Assembly (NCBI RefSeq): GCF_050563545.1
Contig: NZ_JBNXUM010000003.1
Location: 62,001 to 126,000, forward strand
Source of the DNA: Falsiroseomonas sp050563545
GTDB taxonomy: Bacteria; Pseudomonadota; Alphaproteobacteria; Acetobacterales; Acetobacteraceae
Direction: 5' to 3'
Length of the DNA stretch: 64,000 nucleotides
Both the position numbers and the translations under genes were made by a program. The notes below the pieces were generated by a model. That model made no database searches and was not told the DNA's origin. It worked only from the letters and a program-made list of their open reading frames with translations. The first letter of the stretch is position 1, and each line of letters starts with the position of its first letter. Of the stretch, positions 42,741 through 51,916 are shown piece after piece.

Positions 42741-43351
42741 GTCAGGTCCTTGGTTGGTCAGGTGTTGACGCGTTCCGTGGTGGCCGACCTCGTCGAAGCG
42801 GGGCCGAGGCAGCCACGAAAGCAGGATGGAGTGGAGGCCCTGTGGCCGGCGCGGATCCCGTATCGCGCCGAACCACCCAGGCCGCCGTCCAGGAACACGC
42901 CGGCGCCGGGCTGCGCTGCGCTATCCCGCGCTTGGCGCCTTCCCTGGCTTCTCTCCCGCCGCGGCATTGCCTGCGGTGGTGTGGAGGAAGCGGCGAGGCT
43001 GATGCCTCCTTCCTCCCCGAGCCTGCGGTCCATGGACCGATCCTTCCTGCTGCGCGCCTCCGCTGCCGTGCCGCTTGCCGCTTCCCGTCCGCTTCGTCGT
43101 CGCGTGCTGCGGTGACTCTGCTTCGTTCGTCGGCGCGCGAATCGCGTCAAGCGAGTGCGTGCGAATCACAAGTGATGCGCGCGCACTCAAACTGTCAAAC
43201 GGATTCGCACGCGATGCGCGCGTTCGACGCGTCGCGCGTGCGATTTTCTTCGCGGCGCGACGTCGAAGCACGTCGATGATGGCGATGAAGCGGCGCGCGG
43301 ATGGCGCCGCAGCACGCCGCGCGACGTGGTGTCGCGCGGCGTTGAAGCGCG
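42741..43351. other. 611-base region without a gene, rich in CGCG words
   Basis: Lies upstream of the histone-like gene and downstream of prpC. Open frames on both strands look like shadows and start without ribosome sites. Bases about 43085-43340 are dominated by GCGCGCG, GATGCG and TCGCG words, unlike flanking genes. An 11-bp perfect inverted repeat, GCGTGCGAATC (43157-43167) and GATTCGCACGC (43202-43212), encloses 34 bases. It may be a regulatory leader or a decayed sequence. Confidence 0.6.
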
Positions 43352-44488
43352 TCAGCCGCGCCGATTCACCGGCGGCACCGGCCGCTGCTCGGCACCGGTG
43401 TAGTGCGACAGCGGGCGGATCAGCCGGTTGTCCGCGGCCTGCTCGAAGACATGCGCGGCCCAGCCGGTGACGCGGGAGCAGACGAAGATCGGGGTGAAGA
43501 GCGGGATGTCGAAGCCCATGAGGTAGTAGGCAGGGCCCGCGGGGAAATCGAGGTTGGGGTGGATCTTCTTCTCCCGCAGCATGATCCCGGCCAGCACCCG
43601 GGACGTCTCCATCCAGCGGCGGTCGCCGACCACCTCGGCCATCTTCTCGGCGTACCTGGTCATTGTCGGCACGCGGCTGTCGCCGTTCTTGTAGACGCGG
43701 TGGCCGAAGCCCATCACCAGCGCCTTGTGGTCGAACTTGCCGTGGATCCAGGCCTCCGCCCTGTCGGGCCCGCCGATCTCGGTCAGCATGTGCATCACGG
43801 CCTCGTTGGCGCCGCCATGCAGCGGGCCCTTCAGCGCGGCGATGGCCGCCGCGATGGCGCCGTGGATGTCCGCCCCGGTCGAGGTCACCGTCCGCGCCAC
43901 GAAGGTGGAGGCGTTGAAGGTGTGCTCGGCGTAGAGGATCATCGAGACGTCGAAGGACTTGATGACCTCGGGCTGCGGGACCTTCCCGAAGACCATGTGG
44001 AAGAAGTTCTCGCACCAGGACAGCGACGGATCGGGCGCGATGGGCTCGAGGCCCTTCGACAGGCGGTTGGACGCGGCCACCGCGGTCGGCAGCTTGGCCA
44101 GCAGCCGCATCGCCTTGCGCCGCTGGGCGGCGTCGGAGACGTCGCCGGCCTCGGGGTCCTCGGTGCCCATGAAGGAGACGGCGGTCCGCACCGCGTCCAT
44201 GGGGTGCGCGTCCTTCGGAATGGCGCGGAGGACCGACATCAGCGCTGGGGTGATGGTGCGGTTCGCGCGCTCTTCCTTCTGGAAGGCGGCGAGCTCGGCC
44301 GCGGTCGGCAGCTCGCCGTGCCAGAGCAGGTAGGCGACCTCCTCGAAGTTGCTCTCCTCGCAGAGGTCCTGCACGGCATAGCCGCGATAGGTCAGGCTGT
44401 TGGTCTCCGGCATGACCTTGGAGACGGCGGAGACGTCGGCATAGACGCCGACCAGGCCCTTGTAGATGGTGGGTGTGGCTTCGGTCAT
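43352..44488 (-). CDS. prpC: Citrate/2-methylcitrate synthase
   Basis: 378 residues from the ATG at 44488 (an ATG at 44500 adds four). The first half contains GLVGVYADVSAVSKVMPETNSLTYRGYAVQDL, and the catalytic triad regions are present: His in GPLHGGANEAVMHML, His in GFGHRVYKNGD and Asp in HPNLDFPAGPAYYLMG. It condenses propionyl-CoA (or acetyl-CoA) with oxaloacetate. The short form and the neighbouring prpD point to 2-methylcitrate synthase, but ordinary citrate synthase activity cannot be excluded. It is downstream of prpD, 101 bases away. Confidence 0.9.
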   Translation of the reverse strand: MTEATPTIYKGLVGVYADVSAVSKVMPETNSLTYRGYAVQDLCEESNFEEVAYLLWHGELPTAAELAAFQKEERANRTITPALMSVLRAIPKDAHPMDAVRTAVSFMGTEDPEAGDVSDAAQRRKAMRLLAKLPTAVAASNRLSKGLEPIAPDPSLSWCENFFHMVFGKVPQPEVIKSFDVSMILYAEHTFNASTFVARTVTSTGADIHGAIAAAIAALKGPLHGGANEAVMHMLTEIGGPDRAEAWIHGKFDHKALVMGFGHRVYKNGDSRVPTMTRYAEKMAEVVGDRRWMETSRVLAGIMLREKKIHPNLDFPAGPAYYLMGFDIPLFTPIFVCSRVTGWAAHVFEQAADNRLIRPLSHYTGAEQRPVPPVNRRG

Positions 44489-44537
44489 CGCGTTCCTCAT
44501 CGTCCTTGTGCTTGGGGGATGGGTGGTCGGCTGTGAT

Positions 44538-44582
44538 GCACCCCCACCCCATCCCTCCCCCGCTAGCGGGGGGAGGGGGCAT
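44538..44582. repeat. GC-rich palindromic intergenic element (REP-like)
   Basis: CACCCCCACCCC followed by CCCTCCCCCGCTAGCGGGGG and GGAGGGGG, lying between prpD and prpC. It can form a long GC hairpin with one bulge. It belongs to the dispersed family also seen at 2634, 15409 and 59734. Confidence 0.55.
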
Positions 44583-44589
44583 CGGGTTC

Positions 44590-46128
44590 TCAGAAGATAC
44601 CGGGCTTGCTGTCGAGCAGCGTGCCGGCGGGCAGCACGACGTTGAGCTGGTCCAGCTCCCCGGCCGCCAGGCTCGCCAGGTTCTCCGCCGCGTCCAGGAA
44701 GCGGTTCGCCTCGCGCGTCGAGATGATGCCCTCGGTCAGCGTCCGGAACTTCTGGACGTACTGGGCACGCGCGAAGGGGCGGGCGCCGTTCGGGTGAGCG
44801 TTGGCGACGCCGAGCTCGTCCACCAGCGTGGTGCCGTCCTTGAAGAAGACCTCGACCCGGCCGCCGAAGCTGAGCTCGTCGGGATCGCGCGAGTGGTACC
44901 TGCGCGTCCACTCCGGATCCTCGGTGGTCTCGATCTTGTGCCAGAGGCGGACGGTGTCGGGCCGCTGCGCCCGCCGCGGCGCGTAGCTGTCCACGTGGTG
45001 CCAGCGCCCGTCCTGCAGGGCGACTGCAAAGATGTACATGATGGAGTGGTCCAGCGTCTCACGGCTGGCCTTGGGGTCCATCTTCTGCGGGTCGTTGGCG
45101 CCGGTCCCGATCACGTAGTGCGTGTGGTGGGAGGTGTGGATGACGATCCGGTCGATCGCCTCGACATCGCTGATCTTCTCCCTCATGCGGAAGGCCAGGT
45201 CGATCAGGGCCTGGGACTGGTACTCCGCTGAGTGCTCCTTGGTGTAGCTGTCGAGGATGGCGCGCTTGGGCTCGCCGGGCTCGGGCAGCGGCACTTCATA
45301 ATAGGTGGGCTCGTAGACGGTCTTGCGGCCCTTGCTGTCGGCCTGGGTGCGGCCCGACAGCACCCAGGCGATCACGCTGTCTTCGCCTTCGTAGATCGGG
45401 GATGGCGCGCCCTCGCCGCGCATGCAGCGATCCACCGCCTCGATCGCGAGCTTGCCGGCATGGGCGGGCGCATAGGCCTTCCAGGAGCTGATCTCGCCTT
45501 TGCGGGACTGGCGGAAGCTGACGGAGGTGTGCAGGGCCTGCTGGATCGCCTGGAAGATCACCTCCTGCTTCAGGCCGAGCAGCGTGCCGATGCCGGCGGC
45601 CGCGGACGGGCAGAGATGGGCGATGTGGTCCACCTTGTGCTCATGCAGGCAGATCGCGCGCACCAGGTCGATCTGCAGCTCGTAGCCCGTGGCCAGTCCG
45701 CGGATCAGGTCGCGGCCCGACTTCCCCATGGTCTGCGCGACCGCGAGGATCGGCGGGATGTTGTCGCCGGGATGCGAGTAGTCGGCCGCCAGGAAGGTGT
45801 CGTGGAAGTCGAGCTCGCGCACCGCCGTGCCGTTCGCCCAGGCCGCCCATTCCGGGCTGACCGTCGTCGCCGACTTCACGCCGAACACCGTCGCGCTGCC
45901 CTTGCGGGGATGACCGAGCGCCATGCCGCGGGCGGAGACGACAGGGCGGCGGTTGATCGCGGCGATCGCCACCGAGGCGTTGTCGATGATGCGGTTGATG
46001 ATCATCTCCCGCACCTCCTTGTCCACCCCGACCTTGTCGGTCGCGACGGCGGCCATCTTCCAGGCCAGCTGCTCCTCGCGCGGGAGAAGCGCCTTGGACG
46101 GGTGGACCTTCACTGCGTGTTTTTTCAT
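44590..46128 (-). CDS. prpD: 2-methylcitrate dehydratase (MmgE/PrpD family)
   Basis: 512 residues. Conserved IIDNASVAIAAINRRPVVSARGMAL, ELDFHDTFLAADYSHPGDNIPPILAVAQ, and SYTKEHSAEYQSQALIDLAF with the His-rich IHTSHHTHYVIG identify the family. It dehydrates 2-methylcitrate to cis-aconitate-type products in propionate breakdown. The length is typical of PrpD rather than the shorter MmgE-like enzymes. It is the first gene of a prpD-prpC pair, divergent from a LysR regulator. No prpB (isocitrate lyase-like) or acnD is in the window. Confidence 0.9.
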   Translation of the reverse strand: MKKHAVKVHPSKALLPREEQLAWKMAAVATDKVGVDKEVREMIINRIIDNASVAIAAINRRPVVSARGMALGHPRKGSATVFGVKSATTVSPEWAAWANGTAVRELDFHDTFLAADYSHPGDNIPPILAVAQTMGKSGRDLIRGLATGYELQIDLVRAICLHEHKVDHIAHLCPSAAAGIGTLLGLKQEVIFQAIQQALHTSVSFRQSRKGEISSWKAYAPAHAGKLAIEAVDRCMRGEGAPSPIYEGEDSVIAWVLSGRTQADSKGRKTVYEPTYYEVPLPEPGEPKRAILDSYTKEHSAEYQSQALIDLAFRMREKISDVEAIDRIVIHTSHHTHYVIGTGANDPQKMDPKASRETLDHSIMYIFAVALQDGRWHHVDSYAPRRAQRPDTVRLWHKIETTEDPEWTRRYHSRDPDELSFGGRVEVFFKDGTTLVDELGVANAHPNGARPFARAQYVQKFRTLTEGIISTREANRFLDAAENLASLAAGELDQLNVVLPAGTLLDSKPGIF

Positions 46129-46308
46129 CGGCCTTCCTCATCGCTGCCGTCAGAACGGATGCGGGATTTGTGCTCCCGGCCGGAACCATCGTCCATTCCG
46201 ATTGGGCGAGCGGCGCGATATGGATTTCGTATGAGCGGCGGGGTATATCGCACCCCGCAAGGTTGAGGCGGGCAGAACCCAAGAGCCGGAACAGGCATCG
46301 GGCCCGCC

Positions 46309-47223
46309 ATGGATTTTCGTCTTGTACGCCGCCTTGGCCATTTCCTGGCCGTCGCCGAGGAAGGGCATTTCGGCCGCGCCGCCGCACGGCTCGGCATCTC
46401 GCAGCCGCCGCTCACGGCGCAGATCCAGGCGCTGGAGAAGGAGCTCGGCGTCCAGCTGCTGGAGCGCACCGGCAAGGGTGCGCGCCCGACGCGGGAAGGC
46501 GAGGCGCTGATTCCGCTCGCCCGGCGCCTGGCCCAGGATGCCGGCGAGCTGGAATCGCTCGCGCGGGAGTTGCGCGCGGGGCGCCACGCACCCGTCTCGA
46601 TCGCCTGCGTGACCTCGGCGCTGTTCGACTATCTGCCGCCGCTGGTCCGCGCCCTGCAGGCCGCGCGGCCCGACGCCGCGGTCAGCGTGCGGGAGCTCGA
46701 CACCACCGACGCGGTGGAGGCGCTGCGGCGCGGCGAGGTGGACCTGGCGCTGCTGCGGCTCGACCGCGACCGGCATCCCGTGCGGCTGCGGCCGCTCGGG
46801 CGCGACGTGCTGGCCGCCGCGCTGCCGTCGGGGCATCCGCTGGCGGAGACCAGGGCGCCGCTGCCGCTCTCGTTGCTCGCGGACGAGCCGCTGCTGATCC
46901 TGCCGCGCGGCATAAGCCCTGCCTATTCCGACGCGATGGTCGCGGCCTGCCGGGCCGCGGGTTTCGCGCCTCGCGTGGTGCGGGAGGTCGGCAGCGCGAT
47001 GGCGCAGCTCGGCTTCGTCGCGGCGGGGCTCGGCGTCGCGCTCGTCTCGGCGGGGATGGCGCGGCTGCGACCGCCGGGCGTGGCGTTCCGGGAACTCGCC
47101 GGCCCGCTCTATGCCGTCGGCGTCGCGCTGGCCTGGAACGCCGAGCGCGAGAGCGAGGTGACGCGGCTCGCACTCGACTTCGCGGAGATGCTGTTCCCGA
47201 CCCAGGAGGCCGCCGCGCAGTGA
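46309..47223 (+). CDS. LysR-type transcriptional regulator
   Basis: 304 residues. N-terminal winged helix-turn-helix (RRLGHFLAVAEEGHFGRAAARLGISQPPLTAQIQALEKELGVQLLERTGKGARPT), then the periplasmic-binding-protein-like effector domain (VSIACVTSALFDYLPPLVRALQ, LADEPLLILPRGISPAYSD). Divergent from prpD across 180 bases, the classic place for a LysR regulator of the neighbouring operon, so it probably controls prpD-prpC. The inducer is unknown. Confidence 0.93.
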   Translation: MDFRLVRRLGHFLAVAEEGHFGRAAARLGISQPPLTAQIQALEKELGVQLLERTGKGARPTREGEALIPLARRLAQDAGELESLARELRAGRHAPVSIACVTSALFDYLPPLVRALQAARPDAAVSVRELDTTDAVEALRRGEVDLALLRLDRDRHPVRLRPLGRDVLAAALPSGHPLAETRAPLPLSLLADEPLLILPRGISPAYSDAMVAACRAAGFAPRVVREVGSAMAQLGFVAAGLGVALVSAGMARLRPPGVAFRELAGPLYAVGVALAWNAERESEVTRLALDFAEMLFPTQEAAAQ

Positions 47224-47262
47224 CGACGTGACGCCGCGCGGCGGAAGGGCGAGGATCGCTCC

Positions 47263-47634
47263 ATGCGCGTCCTGCTCTTCCTCTGCTTCCTGGCCGGCGC
47301 CGCCGCGATCGAGCTGCAGCGCTTTCTCGCCCCGCCGCTGCCGCCAGGCGAGAGCTACCTGGTGATCGGGCCGGGGCTGGTCGTCGTGGCGCTGCTCGCC
47401 GCGCTGCTGGTGGCCGCTGGCGTGGCGCCGGCGAGGCTAGCGATCGGCGCCATGGCGGCCTGCGCGCCCGCGGTCGCGATCGGGCACATCGCGGTCGAGG
47501 TCGGCGCCGACCCGACCGCGCACAACCTCTGGCCGATCGAGCTGGTCTTCGTCTTCCTCGTCGGGCTCGGCCCGGCGGTGGCCGGCGCGCTGGCCGGATT
47601 GCTGGTCCGCCGCCTCTCCGGCCAGGCCGGGTAG
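47263..47634 (+). CDS. Small membrane protein, four hydrophobic segments
   Basis: 123 residues. Hydrophobic stretches at about 2-17 (VLLFLCFLAGAAAIEL), 35-55 (VVALLAALLVAAGVAPARLA), 60-75 and 95-115 (FVFLVGLGPAVAGALAGLLV). No motif was recognised. It is 39 bases after the LysR gene and 58 before the amidohydrolase, and could be co-expressed with the latter. Confidence 0.7.
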   Translation: MRVLLFLCFLAGAAAIELQRFLAPPLPPGESYLVIGPGLVVVALLAALLVAAGVAPARLAIGAMAACAPAVAIGHIAVEVGADPTAHNLWPIELVFVFLVGLGPAVAGALAGLLVRRLSGQAG

Positions 47635-47692
47635 GTTCCAACGCTGCCCGATTCAGGTCTAGCGTGAGGCCGCCATTGCCGGAGCCCCACGC

Positions 47693-49081
47693 ATGACCGA
47701 CGCCGCGCCCTTCGACCTCGTCCTGACCGGCGACCTCGTGCTGTCGGACCGGGTGCTGCCCGGCGGCTGGGTCGCGGTGCGCGGCGAGACCATCGCGGCG
47801 ATCGGCGAGGGCTTGCCGCCCCCGGCCAAGGCCTTCGCCGACCATCGCGGCCGGCTGGTGATGCCCGGGCTGGTGGACGGGCACATGCACACCTCCTCCT
47901 CGACGGGCTGGCCGGGGATCGAGGGCGCGACGATGTCGGCCGCGGCCGGCGGCGTCACCACCGTCTGCGATATGCCCTATGACGTGCCGGACCCCGTCAC
48001 CACCGCGACCATCTTCAAGGACAAGGTCGAGCATGTCGGGCGGCTCTCCCATGTCGACATGGCGCTCTACGCGACCATCAGGAAGACAGGCGGGGGCGAC
48101 GACATCCCCGCCCTGGCCGAAGCCGGCGCATCGGCCTTCAAGGTCTCGACCTACGAATACGACGCGCACCGCTTCCCCCGCATCGACCACCCCACCATGC
48201 TGGCGGCCTTCGCGGAGATCGCCGCGACGGGACTGATGGTCGCGGTCCACAACGAGGACCAGGAGCTGGTGGTGAAGCTGACCGAGGCCGCCAAGGCCGC
48301 GGGCAACACCTCCCCGATCTGGCACTGCCGCACCCGGCCGCCGATCACCGAGACCATGGCCGACCTCGAGATCTTCGAGATGGCGCTGGAGACCGGGGCG
48401 CATGTGCACATCGCCCATTCCTCTCTGGCTCGGGGCTTCGAGCTGGCGAAGCTCTATCGCGGCCAGGGAGCGAAGACCTCGGGAGAGGCCTGCATCCAGT
48501 ATCTCTGCATGACGGAGGAGGACATCGTCCGCCTCCAGGGCTTCGGGAAGTGCAACCCGCCCTTCCGCAGCGCCGCCGAGGTCGAGCGCATGTGGGGCGC
48601 GGTCGCCGAGGAGATCGTGAGCTACGTCTCGACCGACCACGCGCCCTGGCCGAAGCCGAAGAAGGAATACAAGGGCGACATCTTCGCCGTCGGCGCCGGG
48701 CTGACCGGCATGCAGAGCTTCGCGCCGCTGATGTACACGCTCCTGGTGGAGCGCGGGCAATCGCCGACCGTCATGGCGCGCCTATGCTCGGAGGAGCCGG
48801 CGCGCTTCCACGGGCTCGACCCGAAGAAGGGGGGCATCAGGCTCGGCGCGGATGCCGATTTCTGCGTCCTGCAGCCTGGCGACCACAGCTTCGACGAGCG
48901 GATCATCCAGGACCGCGAGGATGCGCGCTGGTCGCCCTATCACGGGCGGACGATGAAAGCGAAGGTCGTCTCCACCTGGCTGCGCGGGGCGGAGATCTTC
49001 GACGGCACGGCGGTGAAGGCGAAGCCCGGGACGGGCCGCTTCGTGCCGCGCCAGCACCGGCGCAGCGCGCTCGATTCGTGA
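47693..49081 (+). CDS. Dihydropyrimidinase/allantoinase/hydantoinase-type cyclic amide hydrolase
   Basis: 462 residues. The metal-binding motifs are visible: HMHTSSSTG (VDGHMHT), the carboxylated lysine in SAFKVSTYEYD, His in VAVHNEDQ, His in HIAHSSLARG and Asp in STDHAPW. It is a binuclear-zinc amidohydrolase that opens cyclic ureides such as hydantoins, dihydropyrimidines or allantoin. The nearby N-carbamoyl amidohydrolases would act on the ring-opened product, supporting a hydantoin or dihydropyrimidine pathway. The substrate cannot be chosen from sequence alone. Confidence 0.9.
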   Translation: MTDAAPFDLVLTGDLVLSDRVLPGGWVAVRGETIAAIGEGLPPPAKAFADHRGRLVMPGLVDGHMHTSSSTGWPGIEGATMSAAAGGVTTVCDMPYDVPDPVTTATIFKDKVEHVGRLSHVDMALYATIRKTGGGDDIPALAEAGASAFKVSTYEYDAHRFPRIDHPTMLAAFAEIAATGLMVAVHNEDQELVVKLTEAAKAAGNTSPIWHCRTRPPITETMADLEIFEMALETGAHVHIAHSSLARGFELAKLYRGQGAKTSGEACIQYLCMTEEDIVRLQGFGKCNPPFRSAAEVERMWGAVAEEIVSYVSTDHAPWPKPKKEYKGDIFAVGAGLTGMQSFAPLMYTLLVERGQSPTVMARLCSEEPARFHGLDPKKGGIRLGADADFCVLQPGDHSFDERIIQDREDARWSPYHGRTMKAKVVSTWLRGAEIFDGTAVKAKPGTGRFVPRQHRRSALDS

Positions 49082-49096
49082 GGAGGAGGGAAGGAC

Positions 49097-49381
49097 ATGG
49101 CGGAACAGCCTAGACCGAAGCCGGGCAGCCCGCTGATCGCCGTGGAGCGCGCGAAGCCCCGGCCGCGCGAGCTGCCGCACGCGCCGGAACACGAGCCCGC
49201 GCCCTGGACGCTGTCGCAGATCGCCGGCGCCGCCATCCTGGTCATCTGCGGCATCGCGGTGGTCGGCTTCTTCGCGCTCGGCCTGCCGCTGGCGGCGATC
49301 GGCGGGCCCTCGGTGCTGATCGTGCCGCTGCTCGGCATCGCGCTCTTCATGCGCCGCGGGATGGGCGGAGGGCGGCGCTGA
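49097..49381 (+). CDS. Small membrane protein, proline-rich N-terminus
   Basis: 94 residues. A proline- and arginine-rich N-terminal half (EQPRPKPGSPLIAVERAKPRPREL) precedes two hydrophobic segments, about 44-62 (AGAAILVICGIAVVGFFALG) and 64-84. It ends with basic MRRGMGGGRR. It is 15 bases after the cyclic amide hydrolase gene and may be part of the same transcript. No family recognised. Confidence 0.7.
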   Translation: MAEQPRPKPGSPLIAVERAKPRPRELPHAPEHEPAPWTLSQIAGAAILVICGIAVVGFFALGLPLAAIGGPSVLIVPLLGIALFMRRGMGGGRR

Positions 49382-49423
49382 GCCGGGGCTGACGCGGGAT
49401 CGGAGCGGCGCTACATCGCCGGC

Positions 49424-49708
49424 ATGGCCGAACGCCCGCCGCACCAGCGCTGGATCAAGCGACCGCCGCGCCCGTCCCGGGGCGTGCAGGAGGAATTCCG
49501 GGTCCCACCCGGCATGCCGCAATTCCTGCTGGCCTGCGCGGTCTCGCTGGTGGGCGGCGTCGCGGGCGCGGTGATCGGGCCGCTGCTGGCGCCGGACCGC
49601 GCCGGGATGGCCGGGCTCTTCGCGGGGCTCGGCTTCGTGCTGACCTTCATGGGGGTCTGGTCGGCGATGGGCGGCACGCGAGAGGATGTGAGGAAGCTGT
49701 TCCGATGA
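49424..49708 (+). CDS. Small membrane protein, two hydrophobic segments
   Basis: 94 residues with a basic N-terminus (MAERPPHQRWIKRPPRPSRG) and two hydrophobic segments (FLLACAVSLVGGVAGAVIGPLL, about 35-56, and AGLFAGLGFVLTFMGVWSA, about 62-80). It overlaps the next gene start by four bases, so it is coupled to the first N-carbamoyl amidohydrolase. The pairing of tiny membrane proteins with soluble hydrolases suggests an accessory role, but none is known. Confidence 0.72.
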   Translation: MAERPPHQRWIKRPPRPSRGVQEEFRVPPGMPQFLLACAVSLVGGVAGAVIGPLLAPDRAGMAGLFAGLGFVLTFMGVWSAMGGTREDVRKLFR

Positions 49709-50652
49709 GCCGCAGGCTGATCCTGGCCGGCGCCCAGATGGGCCCGACGCAGCGCGCCGACAGCCGCGAGGCGACGCTCAAGCGCATGATTGCGCTGCTG
49801 GAGCAGGCGCATGCGAAGGGCGCAGGGCTCGTTGTCTTTCCCGAGCTCGCCTTCACCACCTTCTTCCCCCGCTGGCCGATGGCCAAGGACGATCCGGAGC
49901 TGCTGGCCTGCTTCGAGACCGCGATGCCCAATCCGCGGGTGCAGCCTCTCTTCGACCGCGCGAACGAACTCGGGGTCGGTTTCTATGTCGGCTATGCCGA
50001 GCTCACGCCCGACGGCCATCGCTTCAACAGCGCGATCACGGTCGGGCCGGACGGCGCGATCCTGCTGAAGTACCGCAAGGTCCACCTGCCCGGCAGTGAC
50101 CGCGTGAAGGATGGCCAGACCTACCAGCAGCTCGAGAAGATGTATTTCGAGTACGGCGACCTCGGCTTCCCCGTCGCGCGCGGGCCGGCGGCCTGGGGAC
50201 GTCCGGTGCTCGGCATGCTGGTCTGCAACGACCGCCGCTGGCCCGAGGGATGGCGGGTGCTCGGCCTCGGCGGGGTCGAGCTGGTGATGGTGGGCTACAA
50301 CTCCGCGGCCTATGACCCGAACGGGGGCGAGAGCGAGAGCGCCGAGCTCCGCACCTTCCACTCGACGCTGGCCGCGCAGTCCAATGCCTATATGAACGCG
50401 ACCTGGGCGATCGCCGTCGCCAAGGCCGGGAACGAGGACGGCGCGGGCCTGATCGGCGGGTCCTGCATCGTGGACCCGAACGGCGTCGTGGTGGCTCAGG
50501 CGAAGACGCTGGGCGACGAGGTGATCGTCGCCGAGGTTGATTTCGACGCCTGCCGCCAAGGCAAGGAGAAGATGTTCAACTTCGCCCAGCACCGCCGGCC
50601 CCGGCACTATGCGCCGATCGTGCTGCAGGTCGGCGCGACGCCGCCGGACTAG
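49705..50652 (+). CDS. N-carbamoyl-amino acid amidohydrolase, nitrilase family (copy 1)
   Basis: 315 residues. The nitrilase-superfamily catalytic triad is intact: Glu47 in VVFPELAFTTFFP, Lys125 in KYRKVHLPG and Cys174 in MLVCNDRRWP. The surrounding sequence resembles D-N-carbamoyl amino acid amidohydrolase, which hydrolyses the ureido group to free amino acid, CO2 and ammonia. It is translationally coupled to the small membrane gene upstream. A homologue with the same motifs follows 79 bases downstream. Confidence 0.92.
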   Translation: MSRRLILAGAQMGPTQRADSREATLKRMIALLEQAHAKGAGLVVFPELAFTTFFPRWPMAKDDPELLACFETAMPNPRVQPLFDRANELGVGFYVGYAELTPDGHRFNSAITVGPDGAILLKYRKVHLPGSDRVKDGQTYQQLEKMYFEYGDLGFPVARGPAAWGRPVLGMLVCNDRRWPEGWRVLGLGGVELVMVGYNSAAYDPNGGESESAELRTFHSTLAAQSNAYMNATWAIAVAKAGNEDGAGLIGGSCIVDPNGVVVAQAKTLGDEVIVAEVDFDACRQGKEKMFNFAQHRRPRHYAPIVLQVGATPPD

Positions 50653-50679
50653 GCGGCGGGGCGCGGCCCCGCCCATGCC

Positions 50680-50725
50680 CTCACCCGCAACCGCGGAGGA
50701 GGGAGCAGATCCCTTCCCCCGAGGT
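50680..50725. repeat. REP-like palindromic element between the two amidohydrolases
   Basis: CCCTCACCCGCAACCGCGGAGGAGGG, followed by CCCTTCCCCCGAGG. It is a weaker copy of the dispersed GC-rich palindrome and fills most of the 79-base gap between the paralogues. It may have been present at, or arisen with, the gene duplication. Confidence 0.35.
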
Positions 50726-50731
50726 CACCGC

Positions 50732-51694
50732 ATGTCCCGCCGCATCGTCGTCGCCGCCGCCCAGATGGGCCCGATTCAGAAGGAAGAAGGGCGCGAGGTC
50801 GCGGTCGCGCGCATGGTCGGCCTGATGGGGAAGGCCGCAAGCCGCGGCGCGGAGGTCGTCGTCTTCCCCGAGCTCGCGCTCACCACCTTCTTCCCGCGCT
50901 GGTACCACGAGGACCTGGCCGAGGCCGACCGCTGGTACGAGCATTCCATGCCGTCCAACGCGACGGCGCCGCTGTTCGACGCGGCGCGTCGCCTCGGCCT
51001 CGGCTTCCACCTGGGCTACGCCGAGAAGACGCCGGACGGGCGTCGCTTCAACACCGCGATCTACGTCCATCCCTCGGGCCAGGTCGCGCTGAAATACCGC
51101 AAGGTGCACCTTCCCGGCCACGCGGAGTTCGACCCGGTCCGCAAGGTGCAGCACCTGGAGAAGCGGTATTTCGAGCCCGGCGACCTCGGCTTTCCCGTGG
51201 TCCGCGCGCCGGTCGGCGCTACCCAGGTCAACATCGGCATGATGATCTGCAACGACCGCCGCTGGCCGGAGGCCTGGCGCGTGCTCGGCCTGCAGCAGGT
51301 CGAGCTGGTCATGCTGGGCTACAACACGCCGTCGCTGAACATGGAGAACCGCGGCTTCGAGGCGCATCACCTCCGCGTTGCGCACAGCCACCTCTCGATC
51401 CAGGCGGGCTGCTACCAGAATGCCTGCTTCGGCGTGGGCGTGGCTAAGGCGGGAACGGAGGACGGGCACGAGCTGTTCGGTCATTCCATCATCGTCAACC
51501 CGCAGGGCGAGATCATGGCCCAGGCCACGAGCTGGGACGACGAGGTGATCGTCGCCGACTGCGACCTCGGCATGTGCGAGCTCGGCCGGACCACGATCTT
51601 CAACTTCGCCCGCCACCGGCGGCCGGAGCACTACACGCGGATAACGAGCCAGGTCGGCAGCGAGCCGCCGCCGGTGTGGGCGCCGTCGCCCTGA
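50732..51694 (+). CDS. N-carbamoyl-amino acid amidohydrolase, nitrilase family (copy 2)
   Basis: 320 residues from the ATG at 50732. Triad: Glu47 in VVFPELALTTFFP, Lys124 in KYRKVHLPG and Cys173 in MMICNDRRWP. It is paralogous to the preceding gene, sharing the same N-terminal AAQMGPIQ opening, but diverged along its whole length, including the acceptor region HSMPSNATAPLFDAARR. The two may prefer different N-carbamoyl or N-acyl substrates. The downstream 222-base gap has no gene. Confidence 0.92.
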   Translation: MSRRIVVAAAQMGPIQKEEGREVAVARMVGLMGKAASRGAEVVVFPELALTTFFPRWYHEDLAEADRWYEHSMPSNATAPLFDAARRLGLGFHLGYAEKTPDGRRFNTAIYVHPSGQVALKYRKVHLPGHAEFDPVRKVQHLEKRYFEPGDLGFPVVRAPVGATQVNIGMMICNDRRWPEAWRVLGLQQVELVMLGYNTPSLNMENRGFEAHHLRVAHSHLSIQAGCYQNACFGVGVAKAGTEDGHELFGHSIIVNPQGEIMAQATSWDDEVIVADCDLGMCELGRTTIFNFARHRRPEHYTRITSQVGSEPPPVWAPSP

Positions 51695-51916
51695 CGCCGG
51701 CGCGGCCCCGCCGGGCAAGCGCGCCGAATTGAAGCCGGCGGATGTAGCCGCCCTTGTCGCGGCCGGCGGCGCGCGCCTAGCGTCGCCCCGCGTCGGCTTG
51801 CTGCCGCGCCCTTTCTTTCTCAGCGCCGCATCGGCCGCCGCAGAAAGGTGTCACGGCGGGGCCGCGGCGCCGGCTTCCGGCACGCGACCTCCCGAACGGG
51901 AAGAGGGAGGATGGAT

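Noticed and set aside
42758..43150. Possible minus-strand gene of 130 codons upstream of the histone-like gene
   Set aside because: Arg/Ser-rich, no ribosome site, no motif; alternative frames on the other strand are equally open.
46682..48760. Long minus-strand open frame (692 codons) opposite the LysR, small membrane protein and amidohydrolase genes
   Set aside because: Spans three clear plus-strand genes and is Arg/Pro-rich in its second half; no motif and no ribosome site.
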